Shown: positions 33,401 to 44,297 of the stretch, piece by piece
Layout: every line of letters begins with the position of its first letter
Position numbering within the stretch: position 1 is the first letter of the stretch
Source of the DNA: Maylandia zebra
Taxonomy: Eukaryota; Chordata; Actinopteri; Cichliformes; Cichlidae
Assembly (NCBI RefSeq): GCF_041146795.1
Contig: NC_135170.1
Coordinates: 2,143,326 to 2,207,325 of the forward strand
DNA length: 64,000 bases
Direction of reading: 5' to 3'
The notes under the pieces: model-generated
What the model saw: only the letters and a program-made list of their open reading frames with translations
Told to the model about the DNA's origin: nothing
Databases searched by the model: none
Position numbers and translations under genes: made by a program

Positions 33401-35335
33401 GCTTCCTCCTGCATCCTCCTCTCCATCTCTGCTTCCTCCTGCATCCTCCTCTTCATCTCTGCTTCCTCCTGCATCCTCCTCTTCATCTCTGCTTCCTCCT
33501 GCATCCTCCTCTCCATCTCTGCTTCCTCCTGCATCCTCCTCTCCATCTCTGCTTCCTCCTGCATCCTCCTCTTCATCTCTGCTTCCTCCTGCATATTCCT
33601 CTCCATCTCTGCTTCCTCCTGCATCCTCCTCTTCATCTCTGCTTCCTCCTGCATCCTCCTCTCCATCTCTGCTTCCTCCTGCATCCTCCTCTCCATCTCT
33701 GCTTCCTCCTGCATCCTCCTCTTCATCTCTGCTTCCTCCTGCATATTCCTCTCTGTCTCTGCTTCCTCCTGCATCCTCCTCTCCATCTCTGCTTCCTCCT
33801 GCATCCTCCTCTTCATCTCTGCTTCCTCCTGCATCCTCCTCTCCATCTCTGCTTCCTCCTGCATCCTCCTCTTCATCTCTGCTTCCTCCTGCATATTCCT
33901 CTCCATCTCTGCTTCCTCCTGCATCCTCCTCTTCATCTCTGCTTCCTCCTGCATCCTCCTCTCCATCTCTGCTTCCTCCTGCATCCTCCTCTCCATCTCT
34001 GCTTCCTCCTGCATCCTCCTCTTCATCTCTGCTTCCTCCTGCATATTCCTCTCTGTCTCTGCTTCCTCCTGCATCCTCCTCTCCATCTCTGCTTCCTCCT
34101 GCATCCTCCTCTTCATCTCTGCTTCCTCCTGCATCCTCCTCTCCATCTCTGCTTCCTCCTGCATCCTCCTCTCCATCTCTGCTTCCTCCTGCATCCTCCT
34201 CTCCATCTCCACATCCTGCATCTCCCTCAATTTCTACGGTGTACACCTCGGATGTCCCAAACAAAAAAAGGACAAGGAAAGGTTAGACGTTATGGTATTG
34301 TAAATGTACGAAACACATGACAGGTTCGTTAAGTTTGTTAAGATTTCTTTTTCTTAATTTTTGCATTTTTTCCAGTTTTACAGAACTCATGTAAATATTT
34401 CATTTGTTATTTTTCAGAATGCCGAAAACACCGTACACAGAAGATTTTCAAATATGAAGAGATAGTAGACAGGAGAGTTGTAAATGTAAGTAATTTAGCC
34501 TGCTGTTGTGCAGATTTGTTTGCGTCTTTGGACTTCCCAGATTTGAACTGTGCCTGACTGACTATCCATAAGCTTTTGTATTTGATGAATCTTCACTAAT
34601 TCAGCCACTGAGTCAGGATTTCGCTCCAAATAGGAAATTAAATAAGAACAGACCACCTGATACGACCTGGTCATGCTGCCTTCCTGATGTTTACGTTCTT
34701 TAAAGTCCTCCTGACATCATGCTCATTATGAGTTTTGGAGGTGGACATGGTCAACACTTTTAAGAGTAGGCATAAGACTTTACTTCTTTATAGAGCTTAT
34801 AGTTAGGGCTGGTTCAGCTCAGCCCTTAGTTATGCTGTAATAGGACCAGACTGCTGGGGGTTAGTGTCCCCCCCCTCTCTCTCTGTCTCTTTCAGGGTTA
34901 TGCAGGCTCAGTATTGGTTGAAGATGCAGTCACGTCTCCTTTTACTGAAAACTCTCCCCCTCTCCCTCACCACCATCTGTAAACATACATGTCTCAGTAA
35001 TGCAGTTCATGCATGTTACTAACTAAACTTCTTCCCTGGAGTTTCTGTGCTCTCTCATCCAGCAGGTTCCGATGGATCGTGGCTGCTGCTGTGGTCCTGC
35101 TTGACGTCTGCTTCATATATTAATACTCTCTGACTTGATTTGATTAATTTATATTACAATGAAGGTGTATAAAGCATGACATGAATATAGAAGATATTTC
35201 ATCCTAAAAAATTGTCATATGTCACAACCTAAATTGTCCTATTTTGTGTGTGGTTGTTGTTTGTTATGTTTTTCTCCTGACAGTGGCAAAGTGTGGGATG
35301 ACACATGGGAACCTGCGCAGTTTTACACACAGTAA
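30497..35335 (+). CDS. KDZ-element partner protein: Cys-rich head, repeat domain, chromodomain-like tail
   Basis: Predicted coding exons are 30,497-30,700, 31,152-31,317, 32,290-34,281 and 34,418-34,485, with a last piece from about 35,284 to the stop at 35,333-35,335. All introns are GT-AG, and the first four exons join in phase (about 810 residues). Exon 1 has a Cys cluster (CPSCQAPNTCNRKTCSGC, residues 9-26) that may bind zinc. Exon 3 is mostly a 10-residue repeat (SSSPSLLPPA) encoded by the minisatellite. Exon 4 (KIFKYEEIVDRRVVN) resembles the first strand of a chromodomain, and the last exon (GKVWDDTWEPAQFYTQ) its TWEP end. The phases of these two do not match, so a middle exon is missing or unseen. 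A LINE-like insertion sits between them. Role unknown. Being encoded with the transposase suggests an accessory or targeting function. Confidence 0.65.
31360..32280. other. Intron with degenerate repeats
   Basis: Intron of the partner gene. It holds a degraded copy of the repeat family seen near 5,205 (GGTACACCCTAGATAAGT) and a short (TATTC)n-like run at about 31,486-31,530. No coding signal. Confidence 0.5.
32448..34208 (+). repeat. 30-bp coding minisatellite, about 58 copies
   Basis: The unit is close to CTCCATCTCTGCTTCCTCCT plus GCATCCTCCT. Variants differ mainly at the CTCCATC/CTCTGTC/CTTCATC and GCATCC/GCATATT positions. Positions 33,541-33,840 and 33,841-34,140 are identical 300-bp blocks of ten units, a higher-order repeat. 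It lies wholly inside the third coding exon of the partner gene and never breaks the frame. The long minus-strand frames over it are by-products. Confidence 0.97.
34660..35170. mobile_element. Degenerate LINE-tail-like insertion
   Basis: Phrases such as AGACTTTACTTCTTTATAGA, GCTTATAGTTAGGGCTGG and TTAGTTATGCTGTAATAGG resemble a widespread fish LINE 3' region. It lies in the last intron of the partner gene, where a central chromodomain exon would be expected. Family and ends are uncertain. Confidence 0.45.
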
Positions 35336-36839
35336 ACCAGGCACCACAGGTGGCAGAGATCGCACAGTTCACAGCTTGTAGTTCAGCATAAAAGTTCAAA
35401 ATAAAATATTTACTATACATTTCAACCAGTGTCTCTGTTTCACTCTCTAATTGTGGCTTAAGTACCTAACATATTCATGAATCTGATCGATCAATAATAT
35501 CTTCCCTGCACTCGACATCTCATAGTTTTACATATCAGCCAACATTATTGTCTACATGCTCATAAATATAGAAGTGACTTGCTTATTATAACATATTACA
35601 AGGTAAAGTAATACTGCACTGCAAGTAACACCTACTGTGTATGGGAGCCTAAAGCAAAGTTAACTGCACCAGTACCAGCTTCAGAACATATTGTATATTA
35701 TATGTTTCTACCTTTTTGTAATATGTCATGTTTAGATGCAGTGACAATTGCACATTTGGAGTTGTGGTCATATGTGGTTTTTATATACAGGGTATTAAAA
35801 AAATTGACATTTTTTGCTATTTTTCTTGTTTGTTTGCACAATATTATTGTGTACATATTACATATGTAACATTATGGTTAATATTATTATTAGATATCAA
35901 AGATACAATTTGATTGAGGGTTTTCCTGTCATAATTTCAATAAAAATGCAATTACACACGTAAACAATAGGATCAAAATAAACTTTTAAAAAGTCTGTTG
36001 ATCAAATGCTGATTTTCAAAACATTCTAGAGGAAAACAGAGATAAAATAATCTGAACAGTAACAGTGATCGTGGATGATGATGGAGGCTTCAATGGATTA
36101 TTCTGTTTCAATCAATAGGTTCGTATCTATGACAATAATTTGATAAGTTTAACAGGTTGGTTTAGGCCTGGCAAAAAAGCAAATATTCACAAACTTTTGT
36201 TTTTGAAGAATGTTGATCTTTTTTGGGATGAAGCTATCTGGCAAAATGAGACAGCCCTTTAACCTCATCTGTACGTCTATCATGTGGCTGTGGTACTGGA
36301 TTTTGGTTAGATGCATATGCAGGTTACAGCTGGGGAATGGCAGTATGTTGTGGATTGATTTGGCATGTTCAACCACTGTTACACCAAACTCTCTCACTTA
36401 TAACATGATCAAGGCCTCTTACCCAGTGTCATGGATTCTCTGTAGTTTTGGGGACACGGGGCCAAAGTCTGAGGCAATAAGTCAGATCAAAGAAGGCAAT
36501 GATTCTAAAATGGGAGTTTACTTATGTCATTGTATATATCCAGGAATATGTGCCAGAGGATAGTTGTCATGAAATCAATATTAAATCAAAGTATTCCTTA
36601 ATTACCACAGCTGACACGAGTTCTCCATAGCTGCCTGCTGTCTCAGGATCTGTCTCCAAAAAGGACCAGGGAGCGCTAACATGTTATGTTCTAAACTGAT
36701 GAAGAAAATGCACATTAAACATAGTATAAACTTACTGAGTGAAGTAATGTCAAGAGGATTCCTTTAGCTCCTATTGGGTTGGTTCCTTGATCAATGCAAT
36801 ACAGAATCATTAATCTGGTTTTATGTAATGTCCTCAAAA
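35336..36839. other. Gene-free middle of the KDZ element
   Basis: A/T-rich sequence downstream of the partner gene's stop. No recognised coding region. The frame at 36,210-36,563 shows no domain. Confidence 0.5.
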
Positions 36840-37625
36840 CATGTCAAAATGAGGCTCACTAGTCTGTGTGGCCTCCACATGCCTGTATGACCTCCCTACA
36901 ACACCTGGGCATGCTCCTGATGAAGTGGCAGATGCTCTCCTGATGGATCTCCTCCCAGACTCCAGGACTAAAGCATCTGCCCACTCCTGGACATTTTGTG
37001 GTGCAGTTGGTGGATGGAGCGAGACGTGATGTCCCAGATGTCCTCAAATGGATTCAGTTCTGGGGAATGGGCGGGCCAGTCCACAGCATCAATGCCTTCG
37101 TCTTGCAGGAACTGCTGACACACTCCAGCCACATGAGGTCTAGGATTGTCTTGCATTAGGAGGAACCCGGGGCCAACCGCACCAGCATATGGTCTCACAA
37201 GGGGTCTGAGGATCTCATCTCAGTACCTAATGGCAGTCAGGCTACCTCTGCCGAACACATGGAGGGCTGTGCAGCTCCCCAAAGAAATGCCACCCCACAC
37301 CAAAACTGACCCACTGCCAAACTCATGCTGGAGGATGTTGCAGGAAGCAGAAGGTTCTCCACGGCGTCTCCAGACTGTCACAAGTGCTCAGTGTGAACCT
37401 GCTTTCATCTGTGAGGAGCACAGGGCGCCAGTGGCAAAGTTGCCAATCTTTGTGTTGTCTGGCAAATGCCAAACATCCGGCACGGTGTTGGGCTGTAAGC
37501 ACAACCCCACCTGTGGACGTCGGGCCCTCATACCACCCTCATGGAGTCCATTTCTGACCGTTTGAGCAGACGTGCACATTTGTGGCCTGCTGGAGGTCAT
37601 TTTGCACAGCTCTGGCCTTTCTTTC
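36840..37625 (-). pseudogene. Tc1/mariner transposase fragment
   Basis: On the minus strand a disrupted Tc1-type frame runs from about 37,600 to 36,859. It includes FGSGSVLVWGGIS, the DDE-region motif QDNPRPHVA and the signature VDWPAHSPELNPFEDIWD, then after a frameshift the C-terminal end (FIRSMPRCCREVIQACGG). The DNA-binding N-terminus is missing and at least two shifts break the frame. It is a dead fragment nested inside the KDZ element. Confidence 0.9.
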
Positions 37626-38128
37626 CTACCCCACAGTACCTTCCCTTACCATTTGTTTCCTACTCTTTTACTTCTTCTTTGATCACGGTTGTCTTTCTAG
37701 ATAAGCAATTTCATTTGCTCTGGGGCGAGTCACTGGCTCGGGTGCATTCTGGGACTGTCAGTTCACCAGTGTGCTGGCATGCTTCTTAACAAACACACCA
37801 CTACAGCAAACATCTCAGTTGTACTTGTTGATTTCTTCGACAAAACACTGAACAAAAAATTTACTTGTGAGTGTGCTGCCTGGTGCTTTTAAATTTTGTG
37901 ATAATTTGAGCAGCCCAGAAAGCATCCCATAAATTAAATTATGTTATCGTATCTGAACATGTACACTAGTCATTAAATTAGATGGGAAATAATGATTCAG
38001 GGTAAACAACTGCACCAAGGGAATTCCATTTTTCTTCTCAAAATGTAAAATGTCTGTTGAAAAATCACATTGAACAGAGATGTGATTAACTTTTTATTTT
38101 ACCAAACATAACATCAATGATGACACAA

Positions 38129-41100
38129 TCAGTCTTCATCAGAAGTGCTCAAATCACTCTCAGTGGCATCGTCTGGAATGTCCTCCTCCTCCTCCGAGTC
38201 CATTTCCAGGAGTGGTTGGTGGCTGAGGATTCTCTTGTACACGTCCTTTACTTTGAGCATTTCAGCTTTCAGTTCACTTTGTTTTTTTAAAACCAGGCTA
38301 CAGAGTCCCTTCTGTGCATCCTCCGACATGCCAACAAAGGAGGCTGTAAAAAGAACAAAACAAATAAATGAGAAAAGTAAAAAAAACAAACAAAAAAAAA
38401 CATCACCTCATAAACACAAGGAATTAGGATGCTGTAATTAAACATTTTTTTAAAAGGGAGAAGGCAGTGTTAGCTAGCAATCTAGATATAGGTAAAAGAT
38501 CCAGTAAGACTTTAGCATCTGCTCTTATTTTCAATCGATTCATCAAAAAATTAATAAATAAATAAAGTGCTTACAGTCTGAGGAGATTGTCCCCAACACC
38601 ACAGAACGCATTCGCAACACTGTCCAGTGATGCTGCATCTCCCTGCAGAGCATCATCTCCTCCTCTCTCAGGCGCCTCACAGCCATCACCTTCTCAAAGA
38701 CCTTTCTCTTTGTCCGGAGGTCAGCAGCAGCTACAGTTTAACAACATCAGATGGGAAAACATAGCAGCATATTATGATTCAAGAACAAAACATTCAACTA
38801 CTGCTCAGATACTGGGAGTTTGTTTAAAAAGGATATTTAGAAATCAAGAGCTTACGTTCACTTGTGCTCTGCCAGGGCCAAACGTCGCTCTGCATGAGGG
38901 CATCACTGGATACGATTTGCTTTGTTGGTTCAGCGAGCTTGTTGTAGTCGTCAACAGCAGCCGCCAAGCGTTTCTTCTCAACTAAGATGACCTTGCGAAT
39001 TCTGTGTCGCCTCTTGTTGCTATCTGTAAATAAGCATAAAAAATTCACACCTTCACATAATGTATATAGTTACATTTTAATCTACACTCATCAATTTGTT
39101 TGCTGGAACAAATCACATCCAGCTTAAACAAACCTGGATCTGATTTTATTCTGTTTACAAAGTAGCTGCACAAGCTGTACAAACTCAGCATCAAACGGTC
39201 TGTTTCAAAGAAACTGGGACGTACCATTTTGTCTGTAAAGACTTTGTGTTCGCACTCTGATGATGACGACAAGCTCCTCTATTCGTGCCTGCAACGCTCC
39301 AAGGCTGCCATCAGTTTGATCACTTTCTAAGTGAGAGGAATATTAATCAGAGCACAGGATGAGTAACAGTCACCAAACTACACTGGACTCTGTAATCACT
39401 GACTTGATGACATTCATTATAAGACATCTGGAGCCTTCATGTGCTGCCATCTCATGATAATCATGAGATAACAAGTATGTTGGTGTTCAGGTTTATAAAA
39501 CCAACTAGTACGACATTATTTCAACCCAGGTTCTATCCAATTTGATGAAACGCAACAACTCTGCCATAAATTTGCTTTTCCAAGGCTTATTTTTCATTGT
39601 TTGTTGACACTGTCAGAAAGATCTTAACTCTAAGTTCTTTAATGAGGCCATGGTGGGTCCTATTGTTATACATGAGTGCATTATATTGAGACTCACCTTC
39701 AGCCCATTGCTGCAGTGTGTCGTCATCCACACCCAGCTCATTTCTGCTCGCATTCAGGCTCCACTTGTTCTCTAAGGATCCTTATGATCTAAGAATGCAT
39801 TCATAAATGTCATTCATATTGACATTAAAAGAGTACTGGTGTTTTCCCCCCATTACCACACACATTAAAATGGGTGTTGAAAAAATGACCTTTAGATATC
39901 GCTGGCTCAAAGTGCGGCCCAGTTGTTCCACTTTCCTTTTGTTCCACCCCAAAGCCAGGAGGGTCAGCATGTCTGTTCGCCCTGCATTTCAGTTAGTATA
40001 CAAATAAGAATGAATGAGCAGGAGACTGAGTGGAATCTCAGACACGGACACACACCTGCTTTAGACATGTACTTCGTTGTGATGGCCGCCCTAGACAGGA
40101 AACTGTTTACTTGTTCCACCTCTTCTCCAACTGTTGAACCGGCCCCATCCTGAAACGCACCTCCCCATTTGATCTATAGAAAGGAGGTCACAATACATGA
40201 CTGCTGAATTCATTCAACCTTATAACAAAATGTCTCAAACTAATCCAAAACTACAAGCTGCAGTATACCTCGCATTTCCAAGTGTGAGCCTTTGCATGCA
40301 TGACGGAGAGAAGAGGAAGCATTGACAAGAGGTTCCTCAGCTCAGGGCACTGCTGAGCCACCTTGGTTAAATAGGGGAAATATTTACAGGCCACATCGGA
40401 GCAAAGGAACGTAATATGTCCTGGGACGCTAGCTGCCAACTTCCTCTGGAGAAAAAGGGGGTAAGCAAAGATCTCCCCTCGAAACATGTTCAATGCAGCT
40501 AAGAGGACTCCGTGGCGACAAACAGCTATTTCCATGCCCTCCTCATCCAACTTCCCAGTGGACTTTTTGGACGACTCCTTTGCTGCAGTCCAAGATGAAG
40601 ATCCGCACAACCCTTTCCCCGGGACCTATACACTCAAAGATTTTAACATAAAAGACATGACATGATGAAGCCCTATCAGGGACAAACTTTTTAAAACAAA
40701 TGCATAACAATTAGCTGAATTAGCCTCGAGTCACACAAGACCTCAGATCTCCCCAGGACAGCACTGATAACACAAAATAAAAATCATGTTGTTTTTTTTA
40801 AATACACATGGTGACAAAATTAAGTACACATTAAGATAAAGTAAAGTAAATAGTATTACGACAACACCAAGAGAAAAATAAAAAAAAATATCGACCCATC
40901 CATATATGTCTACACACACACACACACACGTAAGTGTATATGGTTACGGCATTAACGTCATTTTAACAAGATTAACAGCACTAATATATATGTGTATCTT
41001 ACATGATTTGTGTGTCTCTGGATGTATTTCACAAACTCAGCAACTTCCTCATCTTTCTCAATGAAGACACCTTCAAAGTTCCCCTGCTCTGAAGTGCTGA

Positions 41101-43222
41101 ACGAACACAGTGACAGTTGTTTGAAAAGAAACATTAAAATACATTTTTCTACAAATCCATATTTGACTTATGTCCACAATGCATAATGTACCTTGCATTA
41201 GACTGAAAGCGATAAAGCTTGCGGTTTCCATCAACTGAGACGGCAAGCATGTGTGGAGTGCAGGCAGGGCAGCTAAAGCATGGCTCCTTGCACATCCTGT
41301 CCACCTCAAACTTTACAGCACTCCACTCCAAGAAACTTTTACTGAAGGCATCAGCTGATATTCGGCCATTCTTTTACATAGAGGACATACAACAGAATAT
41401 TCAAGGACAGTCATCATAAACATTGATTTGCACAATTTCCTTAAACTTGGCAAATTTAGGAACTCACCCTTCCAAAATGGGCTGTTCGTTCATCCAGCAT
41501 TTTGACAAATGCCTTAAGTGACATCCCTGGTGCAGCCTTCTTAATGTCATAGAAAGACTGAAAGGCATCCATTGAAAACAGGGTGCAGAAATTTAAGGTG
41601 CCAGGCCAATATCCACTACCCAGGATGTCCTTAACTGAGGGGGACCACATTAGGCCACAGCTGGTGCAGCTCACCACTGGCAGTGCAAGGTTATAACGGC
41701 CTTTAGAAAGGATAAGGATAAATTCAGTCATGGCTCAAAGCATTCATTTTTTTCATGTTGTTTTCAAATCGGTCTGGTAAATCCAAATGACCTTTGACAG
41801 GTGCCCACATATACTGCGGGCCGAGGGTAATTAAAACAAAGATAGCAATGCACAATTTGCAATAAAACCTCCAAACACATCTATTGTGTATGTAGTGTGT
41901 GACAAAAGGGCAACTTACCATTTATGGTTACAAGAGCCACAATTGCGCCGGGTGAAACCTCAACGTTACCTGCTGGGCAGTCACACACAGTCTGGCCTTT
42001 GCACAGGCAACAGCCGAACTAACATTAAAACACACAATATATATAAAAAGAATTAGAAATTAACTGATACACAATAAATATACAATAACAGCACCCACTC
42101 ATACTCATACATAGCAAGAAATGCACAAGACTTAAAAACTGTACCTATTGGCTTGTGAAACTCTGATGAAGGCTGCAAAAACCCTCCTGTTACTGCCTCT
42201 CTGCTGTGCAGGACAACGCGTGTGTGAACTGCAATATCACAGTCAGCACAAAGGAATGGAAGAGACAGGCAGTCCAGGCACCTCACAACTACTTGTTTGC
42301 CACACTGACACACACGGTGTGACTGTGGATCCAGAGTAGCTAACATATTGTCTATAAGACAAGGCCTGGCCTCTTTCCACTTTTGCGAGGACACCATATT
42401 TCTGATCGCCCAGTGAGTAGCAGCTGACTCAGACGACGTCTCACAAGTCATGGCTGCGTCCTCTTCTCCATCCTCCAACAACTGAAGGAGCTCCTGACGA
42501 AGCACCTCAGTTCCACACACTAACAGAAAAAAAATAAAGAAAGGAAGAAACTCTTCCACAAAGTGAAAAACACTCTGGGCAGTATGTTTCTTAGGACTCC
42601 ACAAAAGCCCTGCATAACTCAACTATAACAACAAATATAAAAGTAAACAGAAATCACAACATATACAAGAAGGTAAAGTACCTTTTGTTGGGTTGACACT
42701 GGCAACATAACCAGGTTCTTCACGTGGACATTGATGCTGCTCTCTGGACACTGGGGGGGGGGGGATGAAGAATATTTACTTACTGAAATTCTTTGGTGAA
42801 AACAAGTTGTGAGATAAAATCAATGGTTGTGTGAACACTGACCACGTGGCATGCAACTAGTACTTCGACTGGTTGATGGTCTTTGAGGAATAAAAGCTCC
42901 CTGTCTGTCACGTGTTTTCCAGCGCACTGGTCTTGGCTGAGGTTCACTCTGTGCATCATTCTACGCAATTAACAAGGAAAAAAGGGAACACCTAAAATAC
43001 AGTCCATGATTAAAGCAAAGATTATCAAACATCTTAAGTTAACCAACTTAATTTGACATAAACTTTAAACAAAAATTCAAATAACATAACGTTTACTCCG
43101 TACAAAATATGTGTTCCCTCTTTAACAACTGTTTCCACTAAAAATGTTACCTGCATATCTTGAAGGAGTTCGTCAGCAGCCTGAAGCTCTTCCTCCAGCT
43201 CGGGATCCTCTGAATCACTCAT
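38129..43222 (-). CDS. KDZ-class transposase, 16 exons, nearly intact
   Basis: Exons (minus): 43151-43222, 42843-42960, 42682-42750, 42145-42519, 41919-42018, 41468-41700, 41192-41370, 41003-41096, 40269-40625, 40056-40173, 39890-39981, 39697-39780, 39225-39326, 38856-39023, 38575-38730, 38129-38343. All are GT-AG, and phases agree at 13 of 15 joins. About 843 residues. A CxC-type cluster lies at about 165-205 (CQCGKQVVVRCLDC). SGYWPGTLNF follows, then CPACTPHMLAVSVDGN (about 354-369). The core has CRHGVLLAALNMFRGEIFAY, LCSDVACKY (D about 490), MHAKAH (about 522-527) and GEEVEQVNSFLSR (about 549). A basic coiled region and an acidic end (DLSTSDED) complete it. It is expected to catalyse excision and insertion of the element. 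Exceptions are joins 4/5 and 11/12, each off by one base. Confidence 0.88.
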
Positions 43223-43750
43223 TTTCAAGCTAAAGAGGAAAGAGATTTTTGCAGAACTCAGTGACATAAACACATAACTAACGCAACTCAAATGATTTTC
43301 AGTCTTGGCGCTCCGGTTAATGTTAGCAATTAACGTTAGCATCATCAGTTTGTAAAGAGCTAGCAGAACTCTTAGCGCAAAAACTGCTTTGCGCACCATG
43401 TGAGGGTATTTTGCAGCACACAAGTCCTTTAACGTTTGTAATAGATTTAATCCATCATCGTTGGATTAAATGGCTAATGCTGCAGTAGCCACGTGTAGTC
43501 GTTACCTAGCAAGCATGCTGACGGTAGCTGTAGCCATTTTTAAATACATTACACCGTTTCCGAGATCAGTCACCTCTGTTTGTTTGAAGCGTTTATGAAA
43601 AAACTAACTTTGAAACACACATCAAGGTATTATGTTAAATATATGTATTTTTTACATACCTGCATTAGAATCAATCAGTTCCGCCTCATTTTCTTATTCT
43701 TATAAATGGTTCTCTCCGTTCTCCCGTCAGCCTTTGCTTACACAGGTTGC

Positions 43751-44297
43751 GTCTGATTGGCTGGAGCCGAGCGCATCCAAAACTAACAGGAGTGGTGAAT
43801 GAATCTATAAATGTGTTTTACGTGTGAAATGAAAATAATAAACCTAACAAAGGATTATGTACGTTAAATCTGCGCACTTTCAGATCGTGAATCAGTTTGG
43901 AAAACACTGTGTGATGGCCACAACATGAAGCCATTTTATTGTTGAATTATCAGTGATACTTTCACGTGTTTTTGTTGAGAAATGTTAACGATGTCATTAA
44001 AAGAAAGCATTAAATTAGGGAGAAAAACCCGTTCGCGGAGAGGGTCCCCGGGTCTCCAGTTAGATTGTGCTTCACGGCGTCATGTTTCGCTGTGACGGGG
44101 TTATTATTGGAGTAAATGGATGGCTGGAGCCTCTGCTCGAAGCGTCTCTGATCGCCGCGAGCGCGTTCATATTGGAATGAATTGACAACCCACAGCGTCA
44201 CATAAAAACGTGGAAGGGTACCTTAGGCGTCAGCATGAGAAGTTAAGGGACGTGACAAATCGTCATTATTTTACGCGTCGGGAGTGAGAACGGGTTG
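43751..44297 (-). repeat. Right terminal inverted repeat of the KDZ element
   Basis: 547 bp, the reverse-complement partner of 29,132-29,678. The transposase start codon lies 529 bp inside it, so the repeat or its inner flank probably holds the promoter. Confidence 0.95.

Larger units (their letters stand above)
29132..44297. mobile_element. KDZ-class DNA transposon, 15.2 kb, two convergent genes
   Basis: Bounded by 547-bp terminal inverted repeats that differ at only a few positions; the tips begin CAACCCGTTCTCACTCCCGA. Inside, a plus-strand gene starts at 30,497 and a minus-strand KDZ transposase starts at 43,222. The two converge on a non-coding middle (35.3-38.1 kb) that contains a truncated Tc1 copy. 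KDZ (Kyakuja-Dileera-Zisupton) elements are known as large DNA transposons of fish, other animals and fungi. The size, long repeats and near-intact transposase suggest recent mobility. No target-site duplication can be aligned at the tips (left flank ACTTTTAC, right flank AGTTGGTG). Confidence 0.9.

Noticed and set aside
32401-34264. Two minus-strand open frames of about 600 codons (Glu/Met/Arg- and Gly/Asp/Glu-rich) across the 30-bp array
   Set aside because: A 30-bp repeat without a stop in any frame keeps several frames open. The plus-strand frame has matching splice sites and phase with neighbouring exons; the others do not.
29132-44297. CRISPR-like or viral-genome interpretation of the 15-kb inverted-repeat unit
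   Set aside because: The minisatellite has no spacers, and no capsid, polymerase or packaging genes are present. The KDZ transposase explains the unit.
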